64,000 nucleotides of DNA, from assembly GCA_011799875.1 (NCBI GenBank), contig CM022298.1, forward strand, positions 287,218,395 to 287,282,394, given 5' to 3'. Each line of letters opens with the position of its first letter. The stretch's first letter is position 1. Positions 22,208-33,054 of the stretch are shown here, in pieces. The notes under the pieces are model-generated. The model had not been told where the DNA came from, ran no database searches, and saw only the letters and a list, made by a program, of their open reading frames with translations. This DNA is from Thinopyrum elongatum. Its lineage: Eukaryota; Streptophyta; Magnoliopsida; Poales; Poaceae. A program made the translations under genes and the position numbers.

Positions 22208-23065
22208 TGTCGGCGTCCTAGGAACGGGGGTACCAAGACTTGCCTACCTGCGGCCCACGGCGTGGCTCCATCGACGGCCTGGTACGGCCCAGCTTCAGCG
22301 ACAACAACTCAAGACCCTCACGAGGGGCCAAGCCTCCTCAGGCTAGCTCCCGAGGAGCGGAGATCTCTATGCAAGCCTCACCTCGTGAGGTCTGGATGAC
22401 GTGAGCCATGACGACCAAGGCCAGGCGGGCGCCAGTGGGCGCAATGTACCAGTTTCCTCTTCGGTGCTAAAGAGGCAAGCGCAGGCGCGGAGTCCCGAGG
22501 AATCAGCCAAAGGTTTCTATTCCCGTGCAACAAGACCAAGACTGCTAGGACGGCAGGATGGAGGTCATCACCGAGCCCACCACGGCGTCACAACCTGAGG
22601 CTTTTGCAGGCGAGGACTACTTTTGTCAGGATAGCATGTACTAGTTGTCTCCCTTCGAATTTGGCCATTGTGGGATCCCTTCCCGCCTTTCATTTGGGAA
22701 GAGGACCAAGGCCACTATAAATAGGACTTAGCCACCACCGTAGAGGGAGAGAGGTGGATGATGGATCATTCAGATCACCCTCACTCCACCAGCTCACTCG
22801 AGCTCAAGAACACCTCTCCTCCTGAGGCTGTTCGCTACTGTACTAGTTCATCCTCAGCCCTTCGAGGCCAATCCACCACAAAGCAGGAGTAGGGTTTTAC
22901 ACCGCAAGGTGGCCCGAACCTGGGTAAACGGCTGTGTCTCTTTTCCTTACAGTCTGTCGAGCTAGGCTGTGAGATTAGCGAGTAGGCAGACTAGGGAGGA
23001 CGAGTTCTTTGCACGCACCCCAGAGTTCGAACCTCTCAAGGGTTCACGGAACCCAAAATCCGACA
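22208..23065 (+). repeat. 3' LTR of element N (858 bp)
   Basis: It starts TGTCGGCGTCCTAGGAACGG and ends AAAATCCGACA, followed by GCATG. It is shorter than the 5' copy because of a 41-bp deletion near 22335; otherwise the two copies differ by scattered substitutions, suggesting a fairly recent insertion. Confidence 0.93.
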
Positions 23066-23361
23066 GCATGTTTTGCCACATATTCCATTTGCTATCTTAT
23101 TGTGTGAGCATGTTGGTTGCATAATTTTCTCCATTCGAGGACATACATTTGTTGTTTTGATTGATTGGTTTTTTGTTTTGCCAAATGGAAGGACAAGAAC
23201 GCCTAAGTACTCCCTCTAGCTATCTATGCTTTTCTCGTCTCAAACTCTATTCATGCTACATCACAAAGTTTGAACAAGTCGAATTCGGACCCTCCAGGTG
23301 AGGAGCACTTGGAGCCACCGATCCGTCAAGGGCTTAAACTTCCAAAACCTCTTAATGGCTT
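23066..23361 (+). other. Element A internal DNA, right of element N
   Basis: This continues element A after the GCATG duplication. It is AT-rich and non-coding; no pol sequence is present. Confidence 0.6.
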
Positions 23362-24220
23362 TCGATCTGACCGACTCATCCATCTCGGTCTCACCGAAAT
23401 CATTGGGTTGATCTAGGTTTTCACCTCAGTGCAACCGATTAGAACAGTTCGGTCACACCGAGTTGTAGTAACCGCTTGTGATTCTGCATCTCGGTGCCAC
23501 GGAGTCGTTCCACTCGGTCACACCGAGAGTGACTGGGTATATATATCCGCGGGTTGAAATTTGGAAATTCCTTCAAACTCCCAACCGCGCCTGCCCAGCT
23601 CTGCCGCCCCCTTGATTTCTGGATCATCGTCGTCGTCGCCAGCGCTCTCTTGCTGCTGGTCTTCACCGCCGTTAACGGGATTCTTCGCCGCCGTTGTCGC
23701 TGTAGCGAGTCCGCCGCCAAGTTAGGGTACGGACTCGATCCCTTTGTATATTCCTTAACTCCGATTCTTGCACAAAGGTTAATGCCATGCTTCTAGCCAC
23801 GATTGAGATCATCCTATCCAACCAAAACTTCCTCTAGATTAGTTTTGATGCAAAAACTTAGGGTTAGGTTTCCGCCGAACTCATCTGGGACCGACCGATT
23901 TGAAGTATTCAGTCTCACCGATTTGGCCCAGGCCATTGCACATGTACTACTCGGTCTGACCGAAGTGTACGAATCGGTGTGACCGAGTTTACTTTCTCAG
24001 TGAAACCCTAGCATCTCGGAGTCACCGAACTGCGTCTCGGTCTGACCGAAACTGCCTGTTTAGACTCCAAAGTTGCTTCGGTGTCACCGAGTTTGTCATA
24101 TCGGTAGCTCCGATATGCTTTCTGCAGAAAACTAAAATTAAGTTTTTGAGTCAAACTTTTTGCCAAAATAGTTGTACTTTGTGATGCTCATCTACTCTGC
24201 CTATACCTATCTATTCACAG
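23362..24220 (+). promoter_or_regulatory. Accessory-gene leader of A: palindromes, TATA, intron
   Basis: This leader repeats the LTR's TCGGT-NNN-ACCGA palindromes in two clusters: 23362-23526 (best copies at 23395, 23449, 23514) and 23909-24113 (23951, 23974, 24015, 24037, 24078, 24101). TATATATAT at 23538-23546 follows cluster 1 by 12 bp, as in the LTR where palindromes precede TATA. A possible leader intron runs from a GT at 23778 to an AG at 24219-24220 (CTATTCACAG), placing cluster 2 inside it. It looks like an internal promoter for the downstream ORF. Promoter activity and the intron are inferred. Confidence 0.55.
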
Positions 24221-24234
24221 GGTCAGTGTCAGCC

Positions 24235-26346
24235 ATGTCAGACAACAGTGACAGCCAGAACAGGTCAGAGGAGCAAGCAAATCTCAGTGAGGGCACTAGT
24301 CCCTCCAATAGCAGTTATGATGAGGGTAGCAGAAGCACCCCAAGCAACTTGCCTAAGGCTGCAACTAGGCAAAGGAAGAAGAGAACCTCAGATTCTGAAG
24401 ATGAGGACTTTGTGGTTGATGAGAAGGTCACCTCAAAGAAGAAGGTAGTCAAGAAGGAGTATGCTGCTGCTGCTGCCATCAAGCCTGGCATGAAGAAGAA
24501 AGTTCCTGCCAAGAGAGTGCCTATGTCAAAAGCCAGAGCCTCCACTCAGGAAACTATGGAGTTCACTACTAAACCAAGAGAAGAAGAGGCTGCTGGAGGC
24601 AAGAAAAGGAAGGAAAGGGTCAAGAAGACCATGGCCAGAGTTATTGGCAGATCATCAATGATGAAAGATCCAGATGAAGATGATGAGGAAGAAGCTGTTG
24701 AGCCAGCACCAAAGTCTCAGAAGCTTATGGGAGATGCAATCAAGTCTGGGCCTGATTCATCTAAGCCCAAGACAGCTCCAAAGCCATCTGCCCAAGCTCA
24801 AGTCCCAAAGCCTACAGCACCCAAGAGATCCACCAGAAACATCCCAGCTGCTAAAAAGAACAAGGCCCCAGTGCCTGAAGTTCAAGAGGATGAGGAGCAG
24901 CAAGTGCTCAGGAAGCTCAAACCAAAAATTCCAGATCATGATGACAATCATCCCATAGCTGAAAACATGAAGTTGAGAAAGGATGCAGGTCTCAGACTAT
25001 GGAGACAGACAGACCCATATGCTGTGAGGAGAAGCACAGCTGTGGACTACAGATTTCACACCAAGGAGCAGCAAGACTTCTATGAGACAGTTCCTTCGGA
25101 AAAGAAGCCCATAGTAAGTGACATGAGATGGGTTGACTGGAATTTCATTGATGACAATGAAGATTGCTTCCCTGGAGTTCATGAGAGTTTCAGGATGAAT
25201 GAGGTTGACAAGTTTGTTGGTCAGAAGCTGACTAAATGGAATGATGAGATGGTCATGCAATTTTATTCAACTACACACTTCTATCCGGATGGCGAGATAG
25301 TCTGGATGACTGAAGGCACAAGATACCAATCATCTATTGCAGAATGGGCCAAGTTGATCAATGCCCCTGAAGAAGGTGAAGATGACACAGATGTCTATGC
25401 CAAGCCCAGGAAAGAGCATAACTCCATGGCTCACATGTACAAGGAAATTCCAGATGCTGCATTGGCAACTCACAGATTTGGATCCATCTACTATCTGCTG
25501 TCAGGGCTGCCCACTATCAACACCATACTGAGGTACACTTTGTTGCCCAAGTCAGGAGATGACAGGATGATCAAAGGTCACTCAATAAACCTGCTGCAAA
25601 TGTTTGATGTGCCAGAGAAGTTCAAAGTGATGACTTTGATTGTTGAAACCATCGAGAGAACTACTGCTGATCAGAAGAGGTCATGTGGATATGCCCCACA
25701 CATTCAGATGCTCATCAATTCCAAGATAGGAACAGACACATATCTACTAGACAGAGAACACCTTCCCCTGAGGCCAGACTTTGAGGACAATGTTGTCATG
25801 GATGCATCACATCCTACATCTGTAGAGGCTCAGGAGAAGCGAGAGCAAGCTAAGGCCGCAAAGACTTCCAAGATGCCAGATGTATCAACTGTGAATCTCA
25901 ACACAAAGCAAGATCAGCTCACTTATCTGCTTGAGTCTACAATAAGGATTGAGAAAGGACTAGCCACCCTGACTCAAAACCAAGAAAGTCTTGAGAGGAT
26001 CATTGAAACAAAATTTTATGATCTAGACTTGAAGGTCACAGAGATCCAAACCACAGTTGAGCAACTTCAAGAAGAGGCAGAGGACAGGAGAGGAAGAGTC
26101 ACCACAGATGCATTTCACAGAGTGCCAAGAGCACAGAGGTCTGCAGCAGAGCCAGTTGTCACAGATTCCAGAGCTACAGCTTCAGCACCTGCAGCAACTG
26201 CCACTATTGCACCTTCAGTTGCAACTCCTCTAGCTCCTCAGACTTCAGAAGAAGCCTTCGAAAACGGACTCCTCTCAATGCCATGTACGCACACCGGAGC
26301 CACCAGCTCAAAGACCACTTCAGGAGCTCCCGGAGATCATGCCTAG
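24235..26346 (+). CDS. Accessory ORF of element A, intact (703 aa)
   Basis: This long uninterrupted frame lies between the pol-less middle of A and its 3' LTR. The ATG at 24235 is chosen because a splice acceptor (24220) lies just upstream; the frame is open further back to 24172. Residues 1-240 are charged, Ser/Lys/Pro-rich and full of basic patches (RQRKKR, KKKVVKK, KKRKERVKKTMA), suggesting nuclear entry. Residues about 240-500 form a folded core with WNDEMVMQFYSTTHF, WAKLI, RMIKGHSINLLQMF and GYAPHIQMLINS. A coiled-coil region (about 540-630) and a Ser/Ala/Thr-rich tail follow. The KERVKKTMA block and core are shared with the accessory ORF of element B and resemble 'putative plant transposon protein' sequences (PF20167-like). 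Function unknown; it is not an envelope by any visible signal peptide or membrane segment. Intact while gag is broken and pol is absent. Confidence 0.85.
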   Translation: MSDNSDSQNRSEEQANLSEGTSPSNSSYDEGSRSTPSNLPKAATRQRKKRTSDSEDEDFVVDEKVTSKKKVVKKEYAAAAAIKPGMKKKVPAKRVPMSKARASTQETMEFTTKPREEEAAGGKKRKERVKKTMARVIGRSSMMKDPDEDDEEEAVEPAPKSQKLMGDAIKSGPDSSKPKTAPKPSAQAQVPKPTAPKRSTRNIPAAKKNKAPVPEVQEDEEQQVLRKLKPKIPDHDDNHPIAENMKLRKDAGLRLWRQTDPYAVRRSTAVDYRFHTKEQQDFYETVPSEKKPIVSDMRWVDWNFIDDNEDCFPGVHESFRMNEVDKFVGQKLTKWNDEMVMQFYSTTHFYPDGEIVWMTEGTRYQSSIAEWAKLINAPEEGEDDTDVYAKPRKEHNSMAHMYKEIPDAALATHRFGSIYYLLSGLPTINTILRYTLLPKSGDDRMIKGHSINLLQMFDVPEKFKVMTLIVETIERTTADQKRSCGYAPHIQMLINSKIGTDTYLLDREHLPLRPDFEDNVVMDASHPTSVEAQEKREQAKAAKTSKMPDVSTVNLNTKQDQLTYLLESTIRIEKGLATLTQNQESLERIIETKFYDLDLKVTEIQTTVEQLQEEAEDRRGRVTTDAFHRVPRAQRSAAEPVVTDSRATASAPAATATIAPSVATPLAPQTSEEAFENGLLSMPCTHTGATSSKTTSGAPGDHA

Positions 26347-26864
26347 AGTGCCGAATAGCACTATGCATTTTTGAGCTTTTTGGTAACTTGTTGCCAAAGG
26401 GGGAGAAAGTGTATAGATCTTAGGCTTCGAGAGAGAGAGTGTTTTGCTTTTGTTTGCCTCTCTTGCTACTTCATATTTGTTCGTTTGGTTGCTACATTAT
26501 TTATGCTTGTGTGTGAGATACACTTATGATCATGTGGTTGATCATTATGCTTTAATGTGTGCTTGAATGATGCTATCTATAATACTTGTGTATGATCAAT
26601 CATGTTTCCCTTGGTGATGAGTGCATGTGCTTTACATTCTATCATTTTGAGCGCTCCACCAAGATGTATGTGACATGGAAGAGTAACCCATGATCCTAAT
26701 CGATTGTGCATTTGCATTCAAAAGCAAATTTTAAATAATGCACAAATTTAGGGGGAGCTCTTGCTTATCACATACTTCTCAAAGCGACGATATATTTCAT
26801 TCATATTATCATTTGTCGAAGCTTTGATCTATATGTTGTCATCAATTACCAAAAAGGGGGAGAT
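26347..26864 (+). other. 3' untranslated part of element A with polypurine tract
   Basis: This AT-rich, T-rich non-coding stretch ends in AAAAAGGGGGAGAT (26851-26864), a polypurine tract directly before the 3' LTR that would prime plus-strand DNA. A second GGGGGAG occurs near 26752. Confidence 0.85.
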
Positions 26865-28524
26865 TGAAAGTGCAACTAATCCCCGGGTGGTTTTGGTAAC
26901 TCATAACAACATATAGCTCATTGAACTAATATCCTTTCAAGTTAAATATTTCAGAAAGTTCAATGATTGGCATGGCACATGGACTAGAGATGTGGACCCC
27001 TCAAAATGCTAAGGACAAAGACTGGCACAAACTCAAGACTCTACATTTCTATTTTAGTGATCCAAGATCACATTGAGTCCATAGGAAAAGCCAATACTAT
27101 TAAAAGGGGATGAGGTGTTGCTTAATGGTCTACTTGCTCAAAATGCTTAGTGATATGCTCCAAAGCCCTCAACCACTTTCTCATTTCCATATATGTCCTA
27201 AACCTAAAGTCAAACTCGGCCCCACTGATTTGATCTATCCGGCGCCACCGAGTTCCTTTGACATAGCCACTGCCAGAAACCCTAATCAGTTCGGTCTCAC
27301 CGATAGGGATTTCGGTCTCACCGAGATGGGATTGCAAACTCTCTGTTTCCCTTCGTAACGTTTCGGTCTCACCGAAATGAGCGATCGGTCCCACCGAGTT
27401 CGCAATGCAAACTCTCTATTTCCCTTTCGTAATGTTTCGGTCTTACCGAAAGGAGCGATCAGTCCCACCGAGTTTGCCTGGCCAACTCTCTATTTGCTCA
27501 TTGCTGAAATCGGTCTCACCGAGTTCATGCAATTGGTCACACAGAGATGAGGTTTTGCCCTAACCCTAGCACATCGGTCCCACCGAGTTGAGTATATCGG
27601 TCCCACCGAAATTCCTAACGTTCACATTTTGAATTGAATTGGTCTCACCGAGTTCTTCTATTCGGTCTGACCGAGTTGAGTCAAATGTGTGTAACGGTTG
27701 GATTTTGTGTGGAGGCTATATATACCCCTCCACCCCCTTCTCTATTCAAGAGAGAGCCATCAGAACGTGCCTACACTTCCACTACTCATTTTCTGAGAGA
27801 GAGAACCACCTACTCATGTGTTGAGATCAAGACATTCCATTCCTACCACAAGAATCTTGATCTCTAGCCTTCCCCAAGTTGCTTTCCACTCAAATCATCT
27901 TTCCACCATATCCAAATCTGTGAGAGAGAGTTGAGTGTTGGGGAGACTATCATTTGAAGCACAAGAGCAAGGAGTTCATCATCAACACACCATCTATTAC
28001 CTTTTGGAGAGTGGTGTCTCCCAGATTGGTTAGGTGTCACTTGGGAGCCTCTGACAAGATTGTGGAGTTGAACCAAGGAGTTTGTAAGAGCAAGGAGATC
28101 GCCTACTTCGTGAAGATCTACCCGAGTGAGGCAAGTCCTTCGTGGGCGATGGCCATGGTGAGATAGACAAGGTTGCTTCTTCGTGGACCCTTCGTGGGTG
28201 GAGCCCTCCGTGGACTCGCGCAACCATTACCCTTCGTGGGTTGAAGTCTCCATCAACGTGGATGTACGATAGCACCACCTATCGGAACCACGCCAAAAAT
28301 CTTCATGTCTACATTGCGTTTGCCTTCTCCAAACCCTTCCCTTTACCTTCATATGCAATGTTTTACGTTCCGCTGCTACACTCTTAGAATTGCATGTGTA
28401 GGTTGATTGCTTGACTTGTGCTACGTTGCTAAAATCTGCCAAGACTTAAAATTGGGAAAAGGCTAGATTTTTATTTGGTCAAGTAGTCTAATCACCCCCC
28501 TCTAGACCTACTTTCGATCCTACA
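26865..28524 (+). repeat. 3' LTR of element A, full length (1660 bp)
   Basis: It starts TGAAAGTGCAACTAATCCCC after the polypurine tract and ends TTTCGATCCTACA. It carries the same palindrome array (27291-27673) and TATATATA at 27717-27724 as the 5' copy, and retains the 51-bp block lost from it. Confidence 0.93.
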
Positions 28525-28699
28525 ACAGCAAACAGGCAATTAGTTCCAAAATACTTTTTTCTTCCGGATTTTGATATTTTAAATTTCATTGTTTTTGTGT
28601 GGGTAAAATGTCATTGGATTTAAATTAAGGTATGTTTAGTTTTTAAATTAATTTGAATCTGGCTAGAAATTTCGGGCTGTATGCTGTTTGGGACAGATT

Positions 28700-30108
28700 T
28701 GGAGGCTGACTTGTGGGTCTACTTGGTTGACGTGTATGAAAGGCTTTGTCAACTTAGTCCACAAACGATTCTAGCAGCAGTGACAGTTGGATGTTAATCC
28801 AATGGCCGTCTGCTTCTTCAATATCTAATCTTCTTGCTCCAGCCACCCAAACCAGCGCCGGTGGGACTGCCTGCTCCCGCCTCCCATGGCCGGCTGTGCT
28901 GCCGCACAGGCCACACCGCCCCACCCTACTCCATCGCTGGCCAGGCCATTCCTCTACTCACCCACACCTCCCGTTATTTTCCGGCGACGGCAGCCGAACC
29001 AGTAAACCCTCATACTCCCCACCGCGTGGGCAACCACTGCCGAGTCTTCCCCGGCTCTAGGTCGTTCCCTTCCTAGGCCTCGCTATCGTCCACCGCCCTG
29101 GTGGTCTCGGCGCGGCGTGGTCAACGTTGTCAACAAACGACATCCGTCGGAAGAGGACTATACGTGGAGAGGCTGACAGTTGGGTCCACGGCCGCATGCA
29201 AGGAAGTGCCTCCTTATTACGCGCAAAATAATGATTCCTCCACCTGACAGCAGGGACCCACCGGAAGGGCCTCTGTATTTCGTGAAAAAAACGTTCCTCC
29301 CGCTGACAGCTCAGACCCACCAGCTATATCTTCGCATGCAAGGAAGTGCCTCCTTATTATGCACAAAAAAATGAATACTCCCCCTGCTATCTGGGACCCA
29401 CCATAGTTGGAGGCTGACTTGTGGGCCTACTAAGTTGACGCGGACGAAGGGCTTTGTCAACTTAGTCAATATGAATGATTATAGCTCCAGTGACCGTACG
29501 ATGTCCATCCAATGGCCGTAGTGCTTCTTCAACCTATGGTCTTCTTGCTCCAGCCGCCCAAACCAGCGTCGGTCGTGCCGCCTGCTCCTGCCTCCCGTGG
29601 CCAGCTCTGCTGCCGGGCAGGCCTCACCGCCCCACCCTACTCCCATCGCTGGCCTGGCCATCCCTGTACTCACACAGACCTGTTGTTATTCTCTGGGGAC
29701 GGCAGCCTCACACTGCAGCCCAACCAGTAAATCCTCGTACGCCCCTCCGCATGGGAAACAACTGCCGAGTCTTCCCCGGCTCTGGGTCATTCCCTTCCTA
29801 GGCCTCGCCATCGTCCACCGCCTTGGTGCTCTCAGCGCGGCGTGGTCAATGTGGTCAAGGAACGACTTACATCGGAAGAGGACTGTACGTGGAGAGGCTG
29901 ACAGCTGGGTCCACGGCTGCAGCAAGGAAGTGCCTCCTTATTACGCGCAAAATAATGATTCGTCCACCTAACAGCAGGGACCTACCGGAAGGGCCTCTGT
30001 ATTTGGCTTAGCTGTATTTTGCGAAAAAAATGTTTTCCCCCCTGACAGCTGGGACCCACCAGCTATATCTTGGGACGCAAGGAAAGTGCCTCCATATTAG
30101 GCACAAAA
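28700..30108. repeat. Two about 708-bp direct repeats in the CACTA
   Basis: The units start with TGGAGGCTGACTTGTGGG at 28700 and 29408 and share GTCAACTTAGTC, CAAACCAGCG, CTTCCCCGGCTCT and CAAGTGCCTCC-related blocks. A third, more diverged copy forms the fragment at 8560-9072. Short open frames inside are compositional and carry no domain. Confidence 0.8.
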
Positions 30109-30619
30109 AAGATGAATCCTTCCCCTGACAGCTCGGAGCGACCATCAATAACTTTGCACGCAAGGAAGTGCGTCCTTATCCTCCCTGACAGCTGGGAGCT
30201 TCCTAGTCGAAGCGTACGTAGCGTTGTCGTGAACATGTACGTACATACTGGTCGATCGGTCTCTCTGCAACGATGAACGGTGGTCAAGCAAGCAGCGGCA
30301 CATGTAGTAGTAGAGCCCCCGACGTAGCAGTTCAGGCAGTCTCTTCTAAACCGTGTACACGTACGTACAACCACATGCCAAAAAATACGGCCACATACGT
30401 AAATACGGGCGGGGTCTCGAATGCGTACTCGCGCATACGTACGGCCAGGGCTCATGTACATGGAGAGGCAACGGACGGCAGCAACGTCCTCCTGTTCATC
30501 GGGCAGCCAACCGGCTGGGTCGGAATAGAGTAACAACGTAATGTTCATCGGGAGGCAACAGACCGGGTCGAAATGTGTCCTGTTCAACAGGAGCCAACCG
30601 GCTTGGACGGAATAGCCAA

Positions 30620-30895
30620 AACGGGGTCTGGCGTACCGCAGTACGGAGGAAATGGCCTTCTGTTCGACCGGCTACGGTCGAAACGGGGGTCCTGTTCATC
30701 GGGAGGGGTGTGGCGTACCGCAAAATGGAGGAAACATACTTGTGTTGGAGCGCTACGGTTGAAACGAGGGTCCTGTTCATCGGGAGGGTTGTGGCGTACC
30801 GCAAAACGGAGGAAACGGACTTGTGTTGGAGTGCTACGGTCGAAACGGGGGTCCTATTCATCGGAGGGGTGTGGCGTACCGCAAAATGGGACTCC
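30620..30895. repeat. About 81-bp tandem repeat, 3-4 units
   Basis: GGCGTACCGCA recurs at 30630, 30712, 30793 and 30873, a period of 80-82 bp. Each unit contains GTCGAAAC, GGTCCTGTTCATCGG and GGAGGAAA. They sit at the inner edge of the CACTA subterminal region and may be transposase-binding repeats. Confidence 0.85.
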
Positions 30896-31345
30896 ACGGG
30901 CTACTGTTCATCCACCGCGTCTTCCTCATGCCTCCACCAGCTACTGTTCATCCATGGGCTACTGTTCAACCGGTCCTCCACGAGGTCCTGTTCATCCACC
31001 CCCAACCAGCTCGGCTGCGGCGGCCTCCTCTCGGGGTCCTGTTCATCCAGTGGCAATGGCCTATATATACTACCACGGGCTACTGTTCATCCAACCCCCA
31101 CCAGGAACTGTTCATCCAACCCCAACCACGTACGTCTCGACTCGTTCAACCGCAACCCCCACGTTCACTGTTCATCAAGAGGAAGCAGCGCGCAGCGATC
31201 GATCGCTCGGGTTCAGTTAGCAGCAGTAGCAAAGGAATTGCTTAGGTTCAGTTAACAGCCAAGGGATCGATCGCTCGGGTTCAGTAACGTAGCTAGTGCA
31301 ATCGCTCGGGTTCAGTAAGCGAACGCCTCACTCGGGTTCAGTTAG
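30896..31345. repeat. CACTA subterminal short repeats
   Basis: About eight CTGTTCATCC/CTGTTCAACC copies (30903-31180) are followed by about five copies of (GATCG)CTCGGGTTCAGTWA between 31196 and 31345. Dense short repeats next to the terminus are the usual transposase-recognition region of CACTA elements. Confidence 0.8.
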
Positions 31346-31705
31346 AGCCCAACGCCTCGCACACACGCGCGTACGTGTACGAGAGAAACGCACAATCCCT
31401 CAGTGCATCGCTCGGCCCCGACCACCCACCGTAACCGGGAACTCCCCGAAATTTTCCTCGCCCTCGCTTCTACCATGATTTTTTCCATCATGGACGGCCC
31501 AAAGAATGTCATGCAAGTGCGTCTCCGGCCCGCCCAGGACGAAAAGCCCATTTTCTGTCATGATTTTTTTTCATAGAAGTAGGAGCCCACCACATCTATG
31601 ATGATACCAAGTTTTGTCATAATTATCGTCATAGAAGTGTCATAAGCATGACAGAAAAAATTTTGTTCGGCCCAAAATGTCACGGATGTGTCTTTTTTTG
31701 TAGTG

Positions 31706-32376
31706 ATATAGTGCAATATCCGAGACGCCGAACACTCAACGGAAAGCAGTGTCAGACTTGGGGTGCCGAGCTGATAGGGAAATCGAGCTCTAGGTTAGTT
31801 AACCGATCATGTTTTCATGTCGGGCTGTTCGAAGAGCGAGGGGAGAATCAGAAAGGAAATAGACAATCGCAAGATGCGGATATCTGAACACCATAAAGGG
31901 CGTTTTTATTATTTCTCGTAGGCTCAAGATGCCTAACCGTACAATTTGAACTGCGAAGGCATTATTTGTAAAAAGGAAAAAGTTTTACAAAGTAAAGGTT
32001 TACGCAGGGCCTTCACACGTGAGTCGAAGCCTCCACCTTGCCCTGCTAAACCCCTACGCCTTTGCTTCTGGGAGGTGGAGGTTGGGACCATCAATGAGAC
32101 CTTGAGGGGCGAGGATCCTACCGATGAAGCTTTGTGCTTGGGGGGGGGGTTCCGGAATTGGCCCCCGGGTCGTCCGAAGACAAGGTAATTCTGAAGTTCG
32201 GGTTAGCCGAACATATGCTTCGGATTTATTGATACATGCCTCACGGCTGCCCAAGGTATTTTCAGTGCGAAATTGTGCTGACGAGACACATGGAGCGCAA
32301 AGAATGTGGGCGTCCTGTGGGGTGCGCATCCATATTTGCGACAAACGCATGCGGGTTCTCATGACGGGGAATGGGT
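31706..32376 (-). other. Element C non-coding DNA beyond protease
   Basis: No RT or other domain is recognised. A ten-base G run occurs near 32140. This is where pol would be expected in an autonomous copy. Confidence 0.5.
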
Positions 32377-33054
32377 TCAAACCAGTTTACTGTTGTCACC
32401 GGCCTTTACGGCGGGTCGGCATCTAGACCTGTATGGGCCGGTTTGATCTTTGGCCGCTAGGGCCGCAGTGTGCTCTTCAGTTCGAAGTGAGCGTTCTGTG
32501 TTGCCGTTGATAGTTATGACGCCTGAAGGGCCAGGAATCTTTAACTTGAGGTAAGCGTAATGCGGAACGGCATTGAGTTTGGCGAACGTCGTTCGGCTGA
32601 GGAGGGCGTGATAGCCGCTGCGGAAAGGTGCAATGTCGAAGATCAAGTCCTCGCTTCGGAAGTTGTCCGGAGAGCCGAACAATACTTCAAGCGTCACAGT
32701 GCCTGTGCAGCGGGCCTCCACTCCCGGAATGACCCCCTTGAAGGTGGTGTTACTGGGTTTGATCCTTGACGGATCGATCCCCATCTTCCTCACTGTGTCT
32801 TCGTATATCAGATTGAGGCTACTGCCCCCATCCATTAGGACTCTAGTGAGGTGGAATCCATCGATGTTGGGGTCGAGTACTAAGGCTGCGGATCCTCCGT
32901 GGCGTATGCTGGTCGGGTGATCCCTGCGATCGAAAGTGATCGGGTAGGCTGACCATGGATTGAACTTCGGTGCTACGGGCTCGACGGAATATACGTTTTG
33001 CAGCGCTCGCCTCCTTTCCTTCTTTGGTATGTGGGTTGCATAGATCATATTCAC
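32377..33054 (-). pseudogene. Element C aspartic protease segment
   Basis: Minus-strand frame with KKERRRALQNVYSV, then WSAYPITFDRRDHPTSIRHG and the retropepsin motif VLMDGGSSLNLIYEDT, followed by YHALLSRTTFAKLNAVPHY. The DGG triad matches the variant in element N and related plant gypsies. It ends at 32377 without continuing into RT. The protease would process gag-pol. It is separated from the gag fragment (33453-33794) by a broken linker. Confidence 0.75.

Larger units (their letters stand above)
13315..23065 (+). mobile_element. Element N: gypsy (Tat/Retand-like), nested in A
   Basis: It has two LTRs (13315-14213 and 22208-23065), both TG...CA with TGTCGGCGTCC starts and ATCCGACA ends, and a perfect 5-bp target duplication GCATG (13310-13314, 23066-23070). 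Contents are gag-protease, a reverse-transcriptase remnant, a tandem repeat region and a long antisense ORF before the 3' LTR, the layout of grass Tat-lineage gypsies. No integrase or RNase H was found, so it is non-autonomous. Confidence 0.93.
9073..28524 (+). mobile_element. Element A: copia-type LTR retrotransposon without pol
   Basis: Element A has a 5'-truncated LTR, an iMet primer site, gag, an accessory ORF, a polypurine tract and a 3' LTR, all on the plus strand. Gypsy element N is inserted between gag and the accessory ORF; without N the internal region is about 6.6 kb. No protease, integrase, reverse transcriptase or RNase H is present in 12733-13314 or 23066-24234, so A is non-autonomous. 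Gag type (UBN2-like) and the TGGTATCAGAGC primer site place it with Ty1/copia. The 5' TSD is lost; the 3' flank starts ACAGC (28525-28529). Confidence 0.85.
28525..31705. mobile_element. CACTA element, right part with terminal end
   Basis: The region ends ...TCTTTTTTTGTAGTG at 31705, the inverted CACTA terminus (CACTACAAAAAAAGA on the other strand). Subterminal TCATAGAAGT/TCTATGA-type repeats at about 31480-31660 are characteristic of Caspar-like Triticeae CACTAs. Inside are two about 708-bp repeated units, an about 81-bp tandem array and arrays of CTGTTCATCC and CTCGGGTTCAGT. No transposase is present in this part. The other portion lies left of element A. Confidence 0.8.

Noticed and set aside
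24235..26346. Envelope-like gene in element A
   Set aside because: Its position suits an env-like ORF, but I see no signal peptide, membrane anchor or glycoprotein pattern; the protein is basic and nuclear-like.
30573..31255. 215-226-codon open frames over the CACTA repeats
   Set aside because: They are produced by translation of the 81-bp and CTGTTCATCC repeats; no domain.
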